A stretch of 64,000 nt of DNA from REEB481 sp964586595 (GCA_964586595.1 CAZPHB010000004.1:102854-166853), one strand, 5' to 3'; positions 7,853 through 17,610 are shown, numbered from the stretch's first letter. Notes: generated from the letters alone by a model not told the origin. Numbers and translations: made by a program.

Positions 7853-8536
7853 ATGGCTAAAATGTATCAAAATACTTTTTCCATTGACAACGTCATTCTG
7901 GGCTTTGATGCTGGAGCACTGAAGATTTTGTTGATTGAACGCGCCGAAGAAGCCTTCATTGGTCGCATGGCGCTGCCCGGCAATCTGGTGCGTGAAGATG
8001 AAAACCTGGACGACGGCGCTGCGCGGATCCTGTTGGAATTAACCGGATTGGAAGAAGCACACCTTGAACAACTTTATACTTTTGGTGATGTACAACGACA
8101 TCCCTTGGGCAGGGTAATCACGGTAGCCTACTACTCGCTGATCAGAATTTCAAATTACAACCTGCATCCGAGATCCTCCTTCGCGCGAAAAGCTGTTTGG
8201 GTGAATGTATTGGAATTGCCGGATTTGGCCTTCGACCACAATCAAATTGTCAAACAGGCACTGGAGCGCATCAGGGGGAAACTGCGCTACCGCCCCATTG
8301 GATTTGAACTGCTCCCTGAAAATTTCACCCTGCGTCAACTTCAGGAACTCTATGAATCCATTCTGCAAATCAGCCTGGATACCCGGAACTTTAGAAAAAA
8401 AATTCTGAGCTACGATTTCCTGGTAGAAACCGGCGAAAAGCAAAAACAGGTATCCCACCGCGCAGCCAAGCTTTACCGCTTCGACAAAAGAAGGTATGGC
8501 GAACTGGAACAACTTGGCTTTAATTTCGATTTGTAA
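7853..8536 (+). CDS. NUDIX-domain transcriptional regulator (NrtR/AraR-like)
   Basis: The product has 227 residues. Residues 1-145 form a NUDIX domain (DNVILGFD, KILLIERAEE, RMALPGNLVRED) and residues 150-227 a winged-helix-like C-terminus (YRPIGFELLPENFTLRQLQELYE, then the RNFRKKIL recognition region). This is the layout of NrtR/AraR-type regulators, which use a NUDIX domain to sense ADP-ribose or sugars. The Nudix box is broken: G-x6-E is followed by RILLELTGL instead of REUxEExGU, so two catalytic Glu positions are Ile and Leu, and spacing is one residue long. Hydrolysis is therefore unlikely. It sits directly before a glycan-use operon with a palindromic operator at 8603-8623, so local sugar-responsive control is inferred. 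The ligand is unknown. Confidence 0.85.
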   Translation: MAKMYQNTFSIDNVILGFDAGALKILLIERAEEAFIGRMALPGNLVREDENLDDGAARILLELTGLEEAHLEQLYTFGDVQRHPLGRVITVAYYSLIRISNYNLHPRSSFARKAVWVNVLELPDLAFDHNQIVKQALERIRGKLRYRPIGFELLPENFTLRQLQELYESILQISLDTRNFRKKILSYDFLVETGEKQKQVSHRAAKLYRFDKRRYGELEQLGFNFDL

Positions 8537-8602
8537 TCGACTCCTAACATTGCCCGATATTTCATGTAAAAATCTTCTTAAGTCATGGTTAAGAATTTTG
8601 GC

Positions 8603-8623
8603 TTATTGTAAAATTAACAATAA
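8603..8623. promoter_or_regulatory. Palindromic operator of the glycan-utilisation operon
   Basis: TTATTGT (8603-8609) and ACAATAA (8617-8623) are perfect inverted halves around a 7-bp centre, AAAATTA, in which two of the three flanking pairs also match. It lies 67 bp after the NUDIX regulator stop and before the first hydrolase gene. TAACTTG at 8621-8627, a weak -7-like string, overlaps the right half, so binding there could repress transcription. The link to the adjacent regulator is inference. Confidence 0.6.
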
Positions 8624-8760
8624 CTTGCCGCGCAATGAACATGCTGCTCCGCAATTCATCCACGCGAATAACCGCCGTAGCGGAGCTGTTTTCCTTTGGA
8701 ACTCGCTTATCAGCTAGTGTACATGACACAAGCAAAACAAAGGGCCTGAACAATTGCATG

Positions 8761-10152
8761 GCAGGCTTGTTCTTAAAGGCACAATTGCTCAATTCGCACT
8801 TTTTGAAATTCTTCATCATTCTTCTTCATCTGAGCGCTGCCGCCTTCGTGACGCCCAAGGTGCAGGCACAAACCTACATCCAACGCAGCGGTGACAGCTT
8901 CGTTTTCATGCGCAATGGTGCACCATACTATGTAAAGGGTGTGGGAGGCACGGTGCATCTGGATTTGGCCGTTTCCATCGGCGCAAACTCGGTGAGAACC
9001 TGGGGCATTGAAGAGGCTGCAAGCATTCTTGATGCGGCGCATGAACGCGGGCTTACGGTGATGCTCGGATTTTGGTTGCAGCATGAACGACATGGATTCA
9101 ACTATTCTGATACTGCGAAAGTTGGCAGGCAATACCGACACTTCTGTCAGGCCATCATGAAGTTCAAAGACCATCCTGCACTCTTGATGTGGGGCATCGG
9201 AAACGAATTGGATTTGAACTATACCAATCCGGCGTGTTGGGATGCCGTTCAAGATTTGGCACGTTATGCGCATCTTGTAGATCCCAATCATCCCACATCA
9301 ACCGTAACTGCCGGTCTTGACTCCATGGATGTGCAATGGATCTTAAAAAAAGCGCCAGACATAGATCTGCTCGGCATCAATACCTACGGCGATATTGCAG
9401 GAGTTCCGCGAAACATCAGGCGATTCGGCTGGACTGGCCCGTATATGATTACCGAATGGGGACCCAATGGCTATTGGGAAGCGCCGCAAACTTCATGGAA
9501 AGCAGCCATCGAACAGAGCAGCTCGGATAAAAAAGCTGTGTACCTGGCGCGCTACAAGGATTTCATCGCCCCCAATACCAGCCATTGCCTTGGATCTTAC
9601 GCTTTTCTATGGGGTGCAAAACAAGAATACACGGAAACCTGGTTTGGCTTATTCAACAAGAACGGCCAGCCCACAGAGCCTATTGACGCCCTTGAATTCG
9701 TTTTCACCGGAGCTTGGCCTTCAAAACCGGCGCCAAGCATTTCAGCGATGTCTATTTCCGGTTTTGAACAATCTGAAGCCATGCTCAAAGCAGGAAACTG
9801 GCATCATGCCACACTCAATGCCGGGCTGGGTCAAGGCGGAACCGGGCAATCCCCGCGCTTGCGTTATACCTGGATCATTTTAGAAGAAAGTACAGATAAA
9901 AAATCAGGTGGTGATGCAGAACAAGCTGCCGGCGAAGTGCGCAGCAATATGCGCGGTGCCCACAGCAACACACTGCAATTTCGCGCCCCTGACAGACCAG
10001 GCGCCTACCGGCTGTTTGCCCATGTGGAATGCAATGGAAAAACCGCATACCACAACATCCCCTTTTGGGTTCAGGAGCGAAGTCCGGAGGACGGCCCCGC
10101 CCGCCTGATAGAAGTCAAAACTCAACACATGCGTTCCTTCCATGAAGAATAA
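8761..10152 (+). CDS. Clan GH-A glycoside hydrolase (GH2-type TIM barrel), secreted
   Basis: From the ATG at 8761 the product has 463 residues, with a signal peptide whose core is FLKFFIILLHLSAAAFV, ending near VQAQ. A (beta/alpha)8 barrel follows: SIGANSVRTWG, GLTVMLGFW, then WGIGNELDL with acid/base Glu149, and YMITEWGPNG with nucleophile Glu232. These are the clan GH-A signatures. A C-terminal beta domain of about 130 residues follows. The frame is open back to an ATG at 8635, but that would put 42 residues before the signal peptide, and 8644-8684 holds an inverted repeat (GCTCCGC/GCGGAGC) that looks like a leader hairpin. Beside GH3 and GH16 genes a beta-glucan substrate is likely. The exact GH family is uncertain. 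Confidence 0.8.
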   Translation, partial: AGLFLKAQLLNSHFLKFFIILLHLSAAAFVTPKVQAQTYIQRSGDSFVFMRNGAPYYVKGVGGTVHLDLAVSIGANSVRTWGIEEAASILDAAHERGLTVMLGFWLQHERHGFNYSDTAKVGRQYRHFCQAIMKFKDHPALLMWGIGNELDLNYTNPACWDAVQDLARYAHLVDPNHPTSTVTAGLDSMDVQWILKKAPDIDLLGINTYGDIAGVPRNIRRFGWTGPYMITEWGPNGYWEAPQTSWKAAIEQSSSDKKAVYLARYKDFIAPNTSHCLGSYAFLWGAKQEYTETWFGLFNKNGQPTEPIDALEFVFTGAWPSKPAPSISAMSISGFEQSEAMLKAGNWHHATLNAGLGQGGTGQSPRLRYTWIILEESTDKKSGGDAEQAAGEVRSNMRGAHSNTLQFRAPDRPGAYRLFAHVECNGKTAYHNIPFWVQERSPEDGPARLIEVKTQHMRSFHEE

Positions 10153-12016
10153 AACACCACGCCTTGGCTTGCTTCTGGGAACGTTGTATGTAACCACAGC
10201 ACTGCATGGACAAAAGTACGATTCCACCCTGAATCTTCTGCGTCCGGGCATTCTTGAATCCATACATCCTGCCGCGATGCCACCGCCCAGCCTCAGGCAG
10301 TTTCAGGTAAGCGGTTACTATCGCTTCATGGCAAATTACCGGCACCTGAGCGAATCGTATCCACACCTTGCCGCCCACCCCAACAACATTTTTATTGGCG
10401 ATGACAGTCAGATTCCGCAGCTGTTGCTGAACCTGGGCGGCAGCATCGCGCCAAATACCTCGTTCGGAACAGATTTGTTTCTTTGGACACCCATGACCGG
10501 TGCCGGAGCTGCGGAAGGCGTTAAAGGCTTAAACCTGGGCGTAAACCTACACGGTACTTATGCCGGTGACTTTGGCACCTTTACGCTGCATACCGGAGGC
10601 ATCAACTGGTATGCCTTATCGCCGTTCACCTTTCAAACCAACCGTGGATACAATCGCTTTTCCCTGTTTGAACGCAATCCCTGGGATCCCAATACTTCCA
10701 CGCTCGAAGCACGCTACAAAACCTACCACAGTGCCGGCAACTTCAACCAGGATCAACGCTGGGGTCAGCAGGCTTTCCATGGCATGATCCTGGAAGCTAC
10801 AGCCCTCCCACATGGATTTTCGGGCGTCATCATGTATGGCAAAACGCAGCTGAACGGCGGACTTTCGCCCATCCCCAACAATTCATTCGGCGGACGCATC
10901 AGCAAGCAATACGGAAACAACTTTGCATCCCTCAACAGCTTTAATTCTGAAGCCATATTGGATTCTGTGCGCGGAACACGTTTCGGCATGAACATCCATA
11001 CCCTGGAGTTTCATCAACAAGCCGGTTCCTTTCTATTCAAGGGTGAAATGGGCATTGGCAGAACCTATGAACCTGATGCACGCGGAGCTTGGGGCGAAGC
11101 ACTTTCCCTGAAAATTGAGAAAAAGATTGCTTCCAAACTCAGCGGCGAGTTGCATCTGTACCGCATCAGCCCAAGAGTGGTGAACAACAGTTCCATATTC
11201 ATCAACAGCAGCTATACCGAACCGGAATCCGGGAATACAAACACCGCTACACAGCCGGTGCTTCCTGCCGTGGCCAGCGCCATGACACCCATTGGCCAAC
11301 TGGTAAACAACAGACAAGGTGCAGACCTGAACATCCTTTGGGATCTGGGAAACCTTAAAGCGGGATTTGGCTGGAGCATGTCCGGAGAATTGGAACGCAC
11401 CTCCAACCGCATTACCTACGGACATCCCGTAAACAACCTCGCCCTGTCGCGGATGTGGCGCTGGGATTTCCCCGCCAACGTTGGCCCATACGGCAACTTG
11501 TCGAAAATATACCGCTCGGTTTATGAAACCCTGATCCTCACGGAAGTGGACCCCGGAAATGGACTTCCATTGACCGACAAGTATTTTAACAGCCTGGAAT
11601 TACATCTGCGCGCAGTGCACGAGCTGGGCAGGAAAAGGATATACACAAATTACCTGGGACAATTCAGTTCCGCACAAACATTCCTGTCTCCGGTAACCGT
11701 GTTTAGCGAACAAGCACTGATGCGCACCTATTACCACCAATTGGAATCATACCTGGTCATGGGCAAAGGGTTCACCTTTTGCAACTACCTCGGCTTGGAA
11801 CGGAACATCGCCAACTATAAAACTGCTACTGATGTAGTTTCCCGCAGGCCCAAAAACCAAACCGCCCTGGCCTTTGCCACCGGCTTTGACCTCAAACTGA
11901 GCAAAGGTGCCGGATTGTATGTACGACAACGCTGGATGAAGGGTTACGACAGCAGCTTCGCCAAAGACCGCTATCAAGGCTACGAAACCAGCATGGAACT
12001 AAAAATATTCTTCTGA
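10142..12016 (+). CDS. Outer-membrane beta-barrel protein of the glycan locus, unknown family
   Basis: The product has 624 residues. It has a signal peptide (LGLLLGTLYVTTALHGQ), many alternating amphipathic strands rich in Gly, Tyr and Phe, and a C-terminal aromatic strand ending in KIFF, the usual signal for barrel insertion. It overlaps the GH-A gene by 11 bp, so it belongs to the same operon. It lacks the TonB box, plug domain and ~1000-residue size of SusC. Known glycan loci in this phylum use SusC/SusD for uptake, so this protein and the next one are candidates for the outer-membrane step here. That role is inferred from position only. Confidence 0.65.
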   Translation: MKNKTPRLGLLLGTLYVTTALHGQKYDSTLNLLRPGILESIHPAAMPPPSLRQFQVSGYYRFMANYRHLSESYPHLAAHPNNIFIGDDSQIPQLLLNLGGSIAPNTSFGTDLFLWTPMTGAGAAEGVKGLNLGVNLHGTYAGDFGTFTLHTGGINWYALSPFTFQTNRGYNRFSLFERNPWDPNTSTLEARYKTYHSAGNFNQDQRWGQQAFHGMILEATALPHGFSGVIMYGKTQLNGGLSPIPNNSFGGRISKQYGNNFASLNSFNSEAILDSVRGTRFGMNIHTLEFHQQAGSFLFKGEMGIGRTYEPDARGAWGEALSLKIEKKIASKLSGELHLYRISPRVVNNSSIFINSSYTEPESGNTNTATQPVLPAVASAMTPIGQLVNNRQGADLNILWDLGNLKAGFGWSMSGELERTSNRITYGHPVNNLALSRMWRWDFPANVGPYGNLSKIYRSVYETLILTEVDPGNGLPLTDKYFNSLELHLRAVHELGRKRIYTNYLGQFSSAQTFLSPVTVFSEQALMRTYYHQLESYLVMGKGFTFCNYLGLERNIANYKTATDVVSRRPKNQTALAFATGFDLKLSKGAGLYVRQRWMKGYDSSFAKDRYQGYETSMELKIFF

Positions 12017-12018
12017 AG

Positions 12019-13725
12019 ATGCGCAAGCTCCACCTTTCTCTGTTCATTCTTGCCACAGTTTTAGCCAACCAACTGGAGGCGCAGAAAACCGTGAGTTTTA
12101 CCGGTGCGGCTCGCTCTGCCGTAAACAACAACAAGCTCAATACCCTGGACAGTATTCCCGATACTTCCACTGTGCTGCGCAATACCACGGGTTATGCCCT
12201 GATTGACCTTGGTGTGAACATCAGACCCAACAAAAACACGGAAATTCTGGGGATGTTCCGCATCCGCAATCAGTATGGAGGATTTTGGGGCGCCGGCGTG
12301 GGCTTTGACGTGCGACAACTTTGGCTGAAGGGAATTGTTGCCAATGCCGTTCGCTATCAATTAGGCGACCTGAACCTGAAACAAACTCCATTTACCTTAT
12401 ACAACCACCATGCCGACCGTCCGGATTCCATGCCGGATGTGTTTCTGCTCCAGCAGCACATCGTGGACTATGAGCGTTTTTACAGCCGCAATACCTGGCG
12501 CCTGCAAGGCTTGCAGGCAGATTTCGGCCTCAAGTTCTCGAAATATCTGGAAGAAGCCGATTTCAACGGCTACCTGACCCGGCTGCGCGCCAGCAATATG
12601 GCGGATATTCCCGACCGACTGATGGGCGGCATCACCATAGATGTGCTGCAAAGCAAACACCTGGCCCTGAGCTGGAACGGATTTTCTGTTTTCGACGTGC
12701 GCGGCACCGCTGCTGATACCAACAGACTGGACAATCGGGTGCAAACCTTCGGGTTAACCTATACCGCAAAAGTTGCCGGTGGCCAATTGCTGATCAAAGG
12801 GGAAAGCGGAACCAGCAAACTTGCCTTCAGCAACGCTGCCGGACTGACTTCTCTGCAGGATTACTTCATCTACATAAACGGCAAACTGCGGTTCCCTGAA
12901 AAACACCTCAGCCTGGAAGCGGGCTATATGAATATTGGCCCTGATTTCAGAAGCATCGGCGCCCAAAGCAAAGACATCAATTACCAAGGCTCCAGCGGTT
13001 TGTTCAACAGGTATGCCAATGGCAGCAGTCTTAGGGCTCCGGCACTGCTTGACATGATGGGCAATGAACTGGTGTATAACACTTCTGTAAGCAGCACGCT
13101 GATGCCAACATCACAAGAATTCAATGCAGTGCTGCCTTACGGAACTGCAACTTTTAACCGTCTGGGCGGCTTTGCCGGAATGCGCTATGCACATCCGTCA
13201 GGATTCAGCGTGGACTTAAGTCACCACCAACTGCGCGAAATCAGGGGACAAGGAACGCTGGCGCTGAAATCATTCCAGCAAACCAAAGCCCATGTGCTGC
13301 TCGACCTGGCGAAATTCAGCGGAACCCGCAAAGGGAAAAAACTGCGCTTCGGCATAGACAGGCAAAATGTAGCGCGCGGCAGCAGCATCGCCTTTGAAGA
13401 GGTGAACTTCAACAGATGGAGGTTCAGCGCAGGCACAGAGGTGGAAGTATTCAAAAAAATAGACATCCTGTTCGGCTACGTGCAACAACAAAGCACAGGT
13501 ACTGATTTTATCGCAGAGCGCGATGAATACTCGCGTGTTAGCTTTCTGAACAGAACTTCCTACAGCAACAAACAACAGCTGCTTGCCGGTGGCATCCGCT
13601 GCCGCTTTGAAGGGAACACCTACTTTACCGCCTTCTACCAACAACAAGTGAACAAGAAACCTTCCGAAGGAACGCCCGATTATCAAATCAACCAGTTTTC
13701 CCTCATCTATAACATGAATTTTTGA
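12019..13725 (+). CDS. Second outer-membrane beta-barrel protein of the glycan locus, unknown family
   Basis: The product has 568 residues. It has a signal peptide (LHLSLFILATVLANQLEAQ), a short linker, and alternating beta strands to the end, closing with FSLIYNMNF, a terminal-Phe barrel signal. It starts 2 bp after the preceding stop. Strand pattern and length resemble its neighbour, but I see no clear sequence identity between the two, so they may form a hetero-pair rather than a duplication. No plug, TonB box or catalytic motif is visible. A function in glucan passage or surface display is inferred from the operon. Confidence 0.65.
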   Translation: MRKLHLSLFILATVLANQLEAQKTVSFTGAARSAVNNNKLNTLDSIPDTSTVLRNTTGYALIDLGVNIRPNKNTEILGMFRIRNQYGGFWGAGVGFDVRQLWLKGIVANAVRYQLGDLNLKQTPFTLYNHHADRPDSMPDVFLLQQHIVDYERFYSRNTWRLQGLQADFGLKFSKYLEEADFNGYLTRLRASNMADIPDRLMGGITIDVLQSKHLALSWNGFSVFDVRGTAADTNRLDNRVQTFGLTYTAKVAGGQLLIKGESGTSKLAFSNAAGLTSLQDYFIYINGKLRFPEKHLSLEAGYMNIGPDFRSIGAQSKDINYQGSSGLFNRYANGSSLRAPALLDMMGNELVYNTSVSSTLMPTSQEFNAVLPYGTATFNRLGGFAGMRYAHPSGFSVDLSHHQLREIRGQGTLALKSFQQTKAHVLLDLAKFSGTRKGKKLRFGIDRQNVARGSSIAFEEVNFNRWRFSAGTEVEVFKKIDILFGYVQQQSTGTDFIAERDEYSRVSFLNRTSYSNKQQLLAGGIRCRFEGNTYFTAFYQQQVNKKPSEGTPDYQINQFSLIYNMNF

Positions 13726-13727
13726 AG

Positions 13728-14732
13728 ATGAAAAAATCAAGATTCAACACCATCGCTGTATTGCTGCTCCTCTTGCCTCTGGCAGGTTGTCGCAAGGAAC
13801 AAGTCTTCGACGGCCCCTCGCTGGAAGACCTGAATAAATCATTTGCGCTGTTGCAGCCGTTTGCCGCCAACAAAGACAGCGTGGCCTTTGGAAATAAAGA
13901 GCTGGTTGCCTTCACCGCGAAATTCAACAAAACGGTACAGTGGCACATCCACATCCGTGGTTTGGCTTCGCAAGCGCACAAGGTAATCAGCGGACAGGGC
14001 AATGAAATTGCGGCACCTGCCGGGCTATGGAATGGCTCCACTACCTATTTCCCCATGTTCACGGAAGAAGCATGCACCGCAACCCTGCGCATTGAAGGTG
14101 TAACAGACAGCTTCAGTCTTCCGATAAAAATCAGTTCCGTAAAAAAGAATCAGGGATTGCTGTTGTCCGATTTTGAAACCGGCATCAATGGTACTTGGAA
14201 CAGATTTGTGCAAAGCGGGGCATCCATGGACCTATCTGCCAAACAGGATTCGCTGGCACCACAAGGCAACAGATACCTCAACATGGCCGGTACCGTGAGT
14301 TGGGATTGGCTTACCGTGCTGCTCGACATCCCGGCTACCTCATACGGAGGCACAGTGTTTCCGTTAAGCAGCAATCCCGACGCAGTATATTTCAATTGCC
14401 TCATTTACGGGGTTCCCAATACCAATCCGAGTTTGGTACTGTTTCAGTTCAAGGAAGACGACAACAAAGACGGGAATTTCAACCCCAATACCGAAGACCA
14501 ATATGACTTGCAGGTGAATGTAAACTGGTCCGGCTGGAAGCTGGTGAGCGTGAAATATTCAGACATCATTTCCCTGTCCAATGGACAACCTACTACGCCT
14601 AAAGGAGACAGCAAACACAATCCCGATAAAATATCTGTCATTTCCATGCTGCATCTGGCAGACCCCAAAGGAGGATTCGCCAACACTAAAGTTGATTACC
14701 TCTGCTTCACTTCAACGCCATTGGAACCCTGA
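13728..14732 (+). CDS. Surface glycan-binding-type lipoprotein
   Basis: The product has 334 residues with a lipoprotein signal: LLLLLPLAGC with lipidated Cys21. A first domain (about 30-135) looks immunoglobulin-like and a second (about 145-330) looks like a beta-sandwich carbohydrate-binding module (LLLSDFETGINGTWNRF, GNRYLNMAGTVSWDW, KVDYLCF). Start 13728 is the ATG 2 bp after the previous stop; the frame also offers TTG two codons earlier. Its place next to hydrolases suggests a role like SusE/SusF/SGBP proteins, holding glycan at the cell surface. No family name is certain. Confidence 0.7.
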   Translation: MKKSRFNTIAVLLLLLPLAGCRKEQVFDGPSLEDLNKSFALLQPFAANKDSVAFGNKELVAFTAKFNKTVQWHIHIRGLASQAHKVISGQGNEIAAPAGLWNGSTTYFPMFTEEACTATLRIEGVTDSFSLPIKISSVKKNQGLLLSDFETGINGTWNRFVQSGASMDLSAKQDSLAPQGNRYLNMAGTVSWDWLTVLLDIPATSYGGTVFPLSSNPDAVYFNCLIYGVPNTNPSLVLFQFKEDDNKDGNFNPNTEDQYDLQVNVNWSGWKLVSVKYSDIISLSNGQPTTPKGDSKHNPDKISVISMLHLADPKGGFANTKVDYLCFTSTPLEP

Positions 14733-15376
14733 TGTACGTCAAAGCCGCCCTGTTTCTATTGCCGCTGCTCACGGCCTGTGCCTCGGGCAGGAGTGGCTGG
14801 GTGCGCCCGGAAGTTCGCAACCTGTACGACAGCATGCCGGCATCGAATACTGCTTCCCTCAACGGCTTCAGCGAACTTTCCATTTTCTCTGATTACATGG
14901 ACAACAGCGTTTGGGTTTCTAAGGAAGCAGCTTGTGTGCGCATGGCGCAAGAATCAAAAAACACCTTCAGCGGTCAGGGAAGCCTGCACCTCACCTGGGA
15001 TAAAATTTCCGGAGGATGCAACTGGATTGGTTTGGGCTTCGGCTGGAACAGCTGGGCTCCCAAGGACATGAATGATGTTGTGGACAGTGCAGCAATTCAA
15101 ATGCAGATTAAATCGGTAAAAGGTTCATTCAGCAATTTGCCGGTGGCCTTTGGTCTGGAAGATTATGCCGGTGGTCAGGCCTGGTACGGATTCAACCGTG
15201 GCCTGACCAACGGCACTTTTAACGACAGTTCCTGGACTGCCGTAACCATTCCATTGAAGAACTTTCCCTTTTCAGCCAATGACGTTGATCTGGGGAAGAT
15301 GAAACAATTGATCATCCAGCTGGAAGGCGATGGCGCTATTTATCTAGACAACATCCACATCATCCGATATCCATAA
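14732..15376 (+). CDS. Lipoprotein with galactose-binding-like (CBM-type) domain
   Basis: The product has 214 residues. The signal ends in PLLTAC with lipidated Cys16. The mature part is one beta-jellyroll domain of the CBM11/CIA30 type: FSGQGSLHLTWDKISGG, a long Trp-rich strand, and the closing GAIYLDNIHIIRYP, which is the usual final strand of these domains. The ATG overlaps the preceding TGA by one base (TGATG), so the two lipoproteins are translationally coupled. It probably binds glycan beside the GH3 enzyme encoded next. Confidence 0.7.
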   Translation: MYVKAALFLLPLLTACASGRSGWVRPEVRNLYDSMPASNTASLNGFSELSIFSDYMDNSVWVSKEAACVRMAQESKNTFSGQGSLHLTWDKISGGCNWIGLGFGWNSWAPKDMNDVVDSAAIQMQIKSVKGSFSNLPVAFGLEDYAGGQAWYGFNRGLTNGTFNDSSWTAVTIPLKNFPFSANDVDLGKMKQLIIQLEGDGAIYLDNIHIIRYP

Positions 15377-15377
15377 C

Positions 15378-17609
15378 ATGAGGCTCAGCGCGTATTTACT
15401 CAACTTGCTCCTGTTTTGCTTTGCTGCGGAAGTGCCGGCACAGCAAACACCTCCCAATGTGGACTCGTTGATTGCGCGCATGAGTCTGGAAGAGAAAATC
15501 GGACAAATGACCCAGATTGACCTGGGCGTGATTGCCCGTGGCAGCATCTGCAATCTGGAACAGCCACAGGCATTGGACAGCCTGAAACTGGCAGCAGCCA
15601 TCACCAAATACCATATCGGCTCCGTCCTGAATGTGGGATGTGGCAGCGGTGCCATGAGTATGGAGCGCTGGAGAGACATCCTCTCCCAAATCCACGCAGC
15701 CAACAAACGACTTTCCAGGCTAAATATCCCCATCATTTACGGGATTGATGCCATCCACGGCGCCAATTATACCCTTGGTTCCACCCTGTTTCCGCAACAA
15801 ATCGGACTTGCCGCCACCTGGGATACAGCTTTGGTGCGGCGTGTGTTTGCAGCGTCGGCTTACGAAACAAGGGCCGGCGGTACTCCCTGGAATTTTTCAC
15901 CGGTTTTAGACGTGGCAAGACAACCGTTGTGGTCGCGCTTCTTCGAGACTTTTGGCGCCGACGTACTGCTGTGCAGCCGCATGGCAACGGCAGCGGTGCT
16001 GGGACTTCAAGGCAACAATCCTGCGGCACCGCACAGCGTGGCTGCCTGCATGAAACACTTCCTGGGTTATGGAATTCCACTGAGTGGGAAAGACCGAACA
16101 CCGGCCTGGATTCCGGACCGCGAGCTGCGCGCCTATTTCGCCCCGCCCTTCCAGGCTGCCATAAATCAAGGCGCCATGACGCTGATGGTCAATTCAGGTG
16201 CAATCAATGGAATTCCGGTGCATGCCAACCCGGACATCCTCACCGGATTGCTGCGAAAGGAACTGGGATTTGAAGGCGTGGCCGTCAGCGACTGGGAAGA
16301 CATCCACAAACTGGTGCAGGTGCATCAGGTGGCCCCAAACCTGAAAGAAGCCGTGTACATGAGCATCAGCGCCGGGCTGGACATGAGCATGACACCAAAC
16401 GATTTTGCCTTCTGTACCTTGTTGGCTGAACTGGTCAGAGAAGGCCGCATCTCTGAACAAAGAATCGACAGTTCGGTGCGGCGCATCCTGTTGCTGAAAA
16501 CAAAATTGGGATTGTTTGAAACACCCATGTACGAAGCAGCATCCTATCAGGATTTCGCTTCCGCCAAACACAAACAGCTCAACTACGAAGCCGCGGCGGC
16601 ATCGCTCACCCTGCTGAAAAACGAGGCTTCGGTTCTTCCGCTGAAACCCCGGGAACGCATATTCGTTTGCGGGCCTGCTGCCCATTCCATGCACTTGCTG
16701 AATGGTGCCTGGAGTCGCACCTGGCAGGGAACGGATACTTCGTTCAGTCACCTGCCCGGACAAACCATTGCGGCATGTCTAAGCCAAGTTCAGGGAACAA
16801 ATTTCGTTGCAGATGATTCCAAATGCACCGACCTGAAACAGCTGATGCGCCTGGCCAAAGGATCGGATAAAATTGTGATCTGCCTTGCCGAACAGCCAGG
16901 CACAGAAATCCCCGGCAATATTGATGACCTAAACCTTCCCAAACCACAACAAGAATTGGTACAGGCATTGACCGGATTGGGCAAACCCATCATTCTGGTA
17001 TGCTGTTTTGGAAGGCCGCGCATCATCCATGAGCAGGCAGCCACTTCCGATGCGGTACTCTATGCATATTTACCCGGAGATGAAGGTGGCAGGGCCATCG
17101 CCGATGCGCTTTGCGGAAGAATAAACCCTTCCGGTCGTTTGCCGTTTACATATCCCCGAACCGCCAATGAATTCGTGCATTACGACCATACGGCTTCCGA
17201 AGAAATACATACCGACTTTTCCAATACAGCCTACCGCCCCGAGTTCGACTTTGGCGCCGGACTTTCATACACCCGGTTCAGGTACGACACCTTGTTGGTT
17301 TCCGATACAAGCATAGGAATTCAGGATTCTGTGGTACTGAGCGTGCATGTCAGCAATACCGGCAGCCGCAGCGGGCAAGAAACGGTGCAGCTTTACTACC
17401 GCGATCAGGTAGCTTCCATCACCCCTGCCGTTAAGAAGTTGGCGGCCTTCCGCAAAATCCAACTAGAACCGGGCGCCCAGGGCACCGTCCAATTTGTGCT
17501 GCGCCCTTCAGACTTTGCGTTTGTTGGAAAGAACCTCAAATACACCATAGAACCGGGAGTCGTTACCCTCCAGGTTGATCGCTTCCACCAAAACATCAAC
17601 ATCCGATAA
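15378..17609 (+). CDS. Glycoside hydrolase family 3 (beta-glucosidase type)
   Basis: The product has 743 residues, the usual length for BglX-type GH3 enzymes. It has a signal peptide (LLNLLLFCFAAEVPAQ). The N-terminal TIM barrel contains IIYGIDAIHGANY, the substrate-binding AACMKHFLGYG, and FEGVAVSDWEDI, where Asp305 is the catalytic nucleophile. An alpha/beta sandwich follows (LPGDEGGRAIADAL, NPSGRLPFTYPR), then a C-terminal fibronectin-III-like domain (LSVHVSNTGSRSGQETVQLYY). It would release glucose from beta-glucan oligosaccharides in the periplasm or at the surface. It sits in the middle of the operon with 1-bp gaps on both sides. Confidence 0.93.
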   Translation: MRLSAYLLNLLLFCFAAEVPAQQTPPNVDSLIARMSLEEKIGQMTQIDLGVIARGSICNLEQPQALDSLKLAAAITKYHIGSVLNVGCGSGAMSMERWRDILSQIHAANKRLSRLNIPIIYGIDAIHGANYTLGSTLFPQQIGLAATWDTALVRRVFAASAYETRAGGTPWNFSPVLDVARQPLWSRFFETFGADVLLCSRMATAAVLGLQGNNPAAPHSVAACMKHFLGYGIPLSGKDRTPAWIPDRELRAYFAPPFQAAINQGAMTLMVNSGAINGIPVHANPDILTGLLRKELGFEGVAVSDWEDIHKLVQVHQVAPNLKEAVYMSISAGLDMSMTPNDFAFCTLLAELVREGRISEQRIDSSVRRILLLKTKLGLFETPMYEAASYQDFASAKHKQLNYEAAAASLTLLKNEASVLPLKPRERIFVCGPAAHSMHLLNGAWSRTWQGTDTSFSHLPGQTIAACLSQVQGTNFVADDSKCTDLKQLMRLAKGSDKIVICLAEQPGTEIPGNIDDLNLPKPQQELVQALTGLGKPIILVCCFGRPRIIHEQAATSDAVLYAYLPGDEGGRAIADALCGRINPSGRLPFTYPRTANEFVHYDHTASEEIHTDFSNTAYRPEFDFGAGLSYTRFRYDTLLVSDTSIGIQDSVVLSVHVSNTGSRSGQETVQLYYRDQVASITPAVKKLAAFRKIQLEPGAQGTVQFVLRPSDFAFVGKNLKYTIEPGVVTLQVDRFHQNINIR

Positions 17610-17610
17610 C

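Noticed and set aside
10142..13725. SusC-type TonB-dependent receptor
   Set aside because: Neither protein has a plug domain, TonB box or the ~1000-residue length, and no SusD-like lipoprotein follows.
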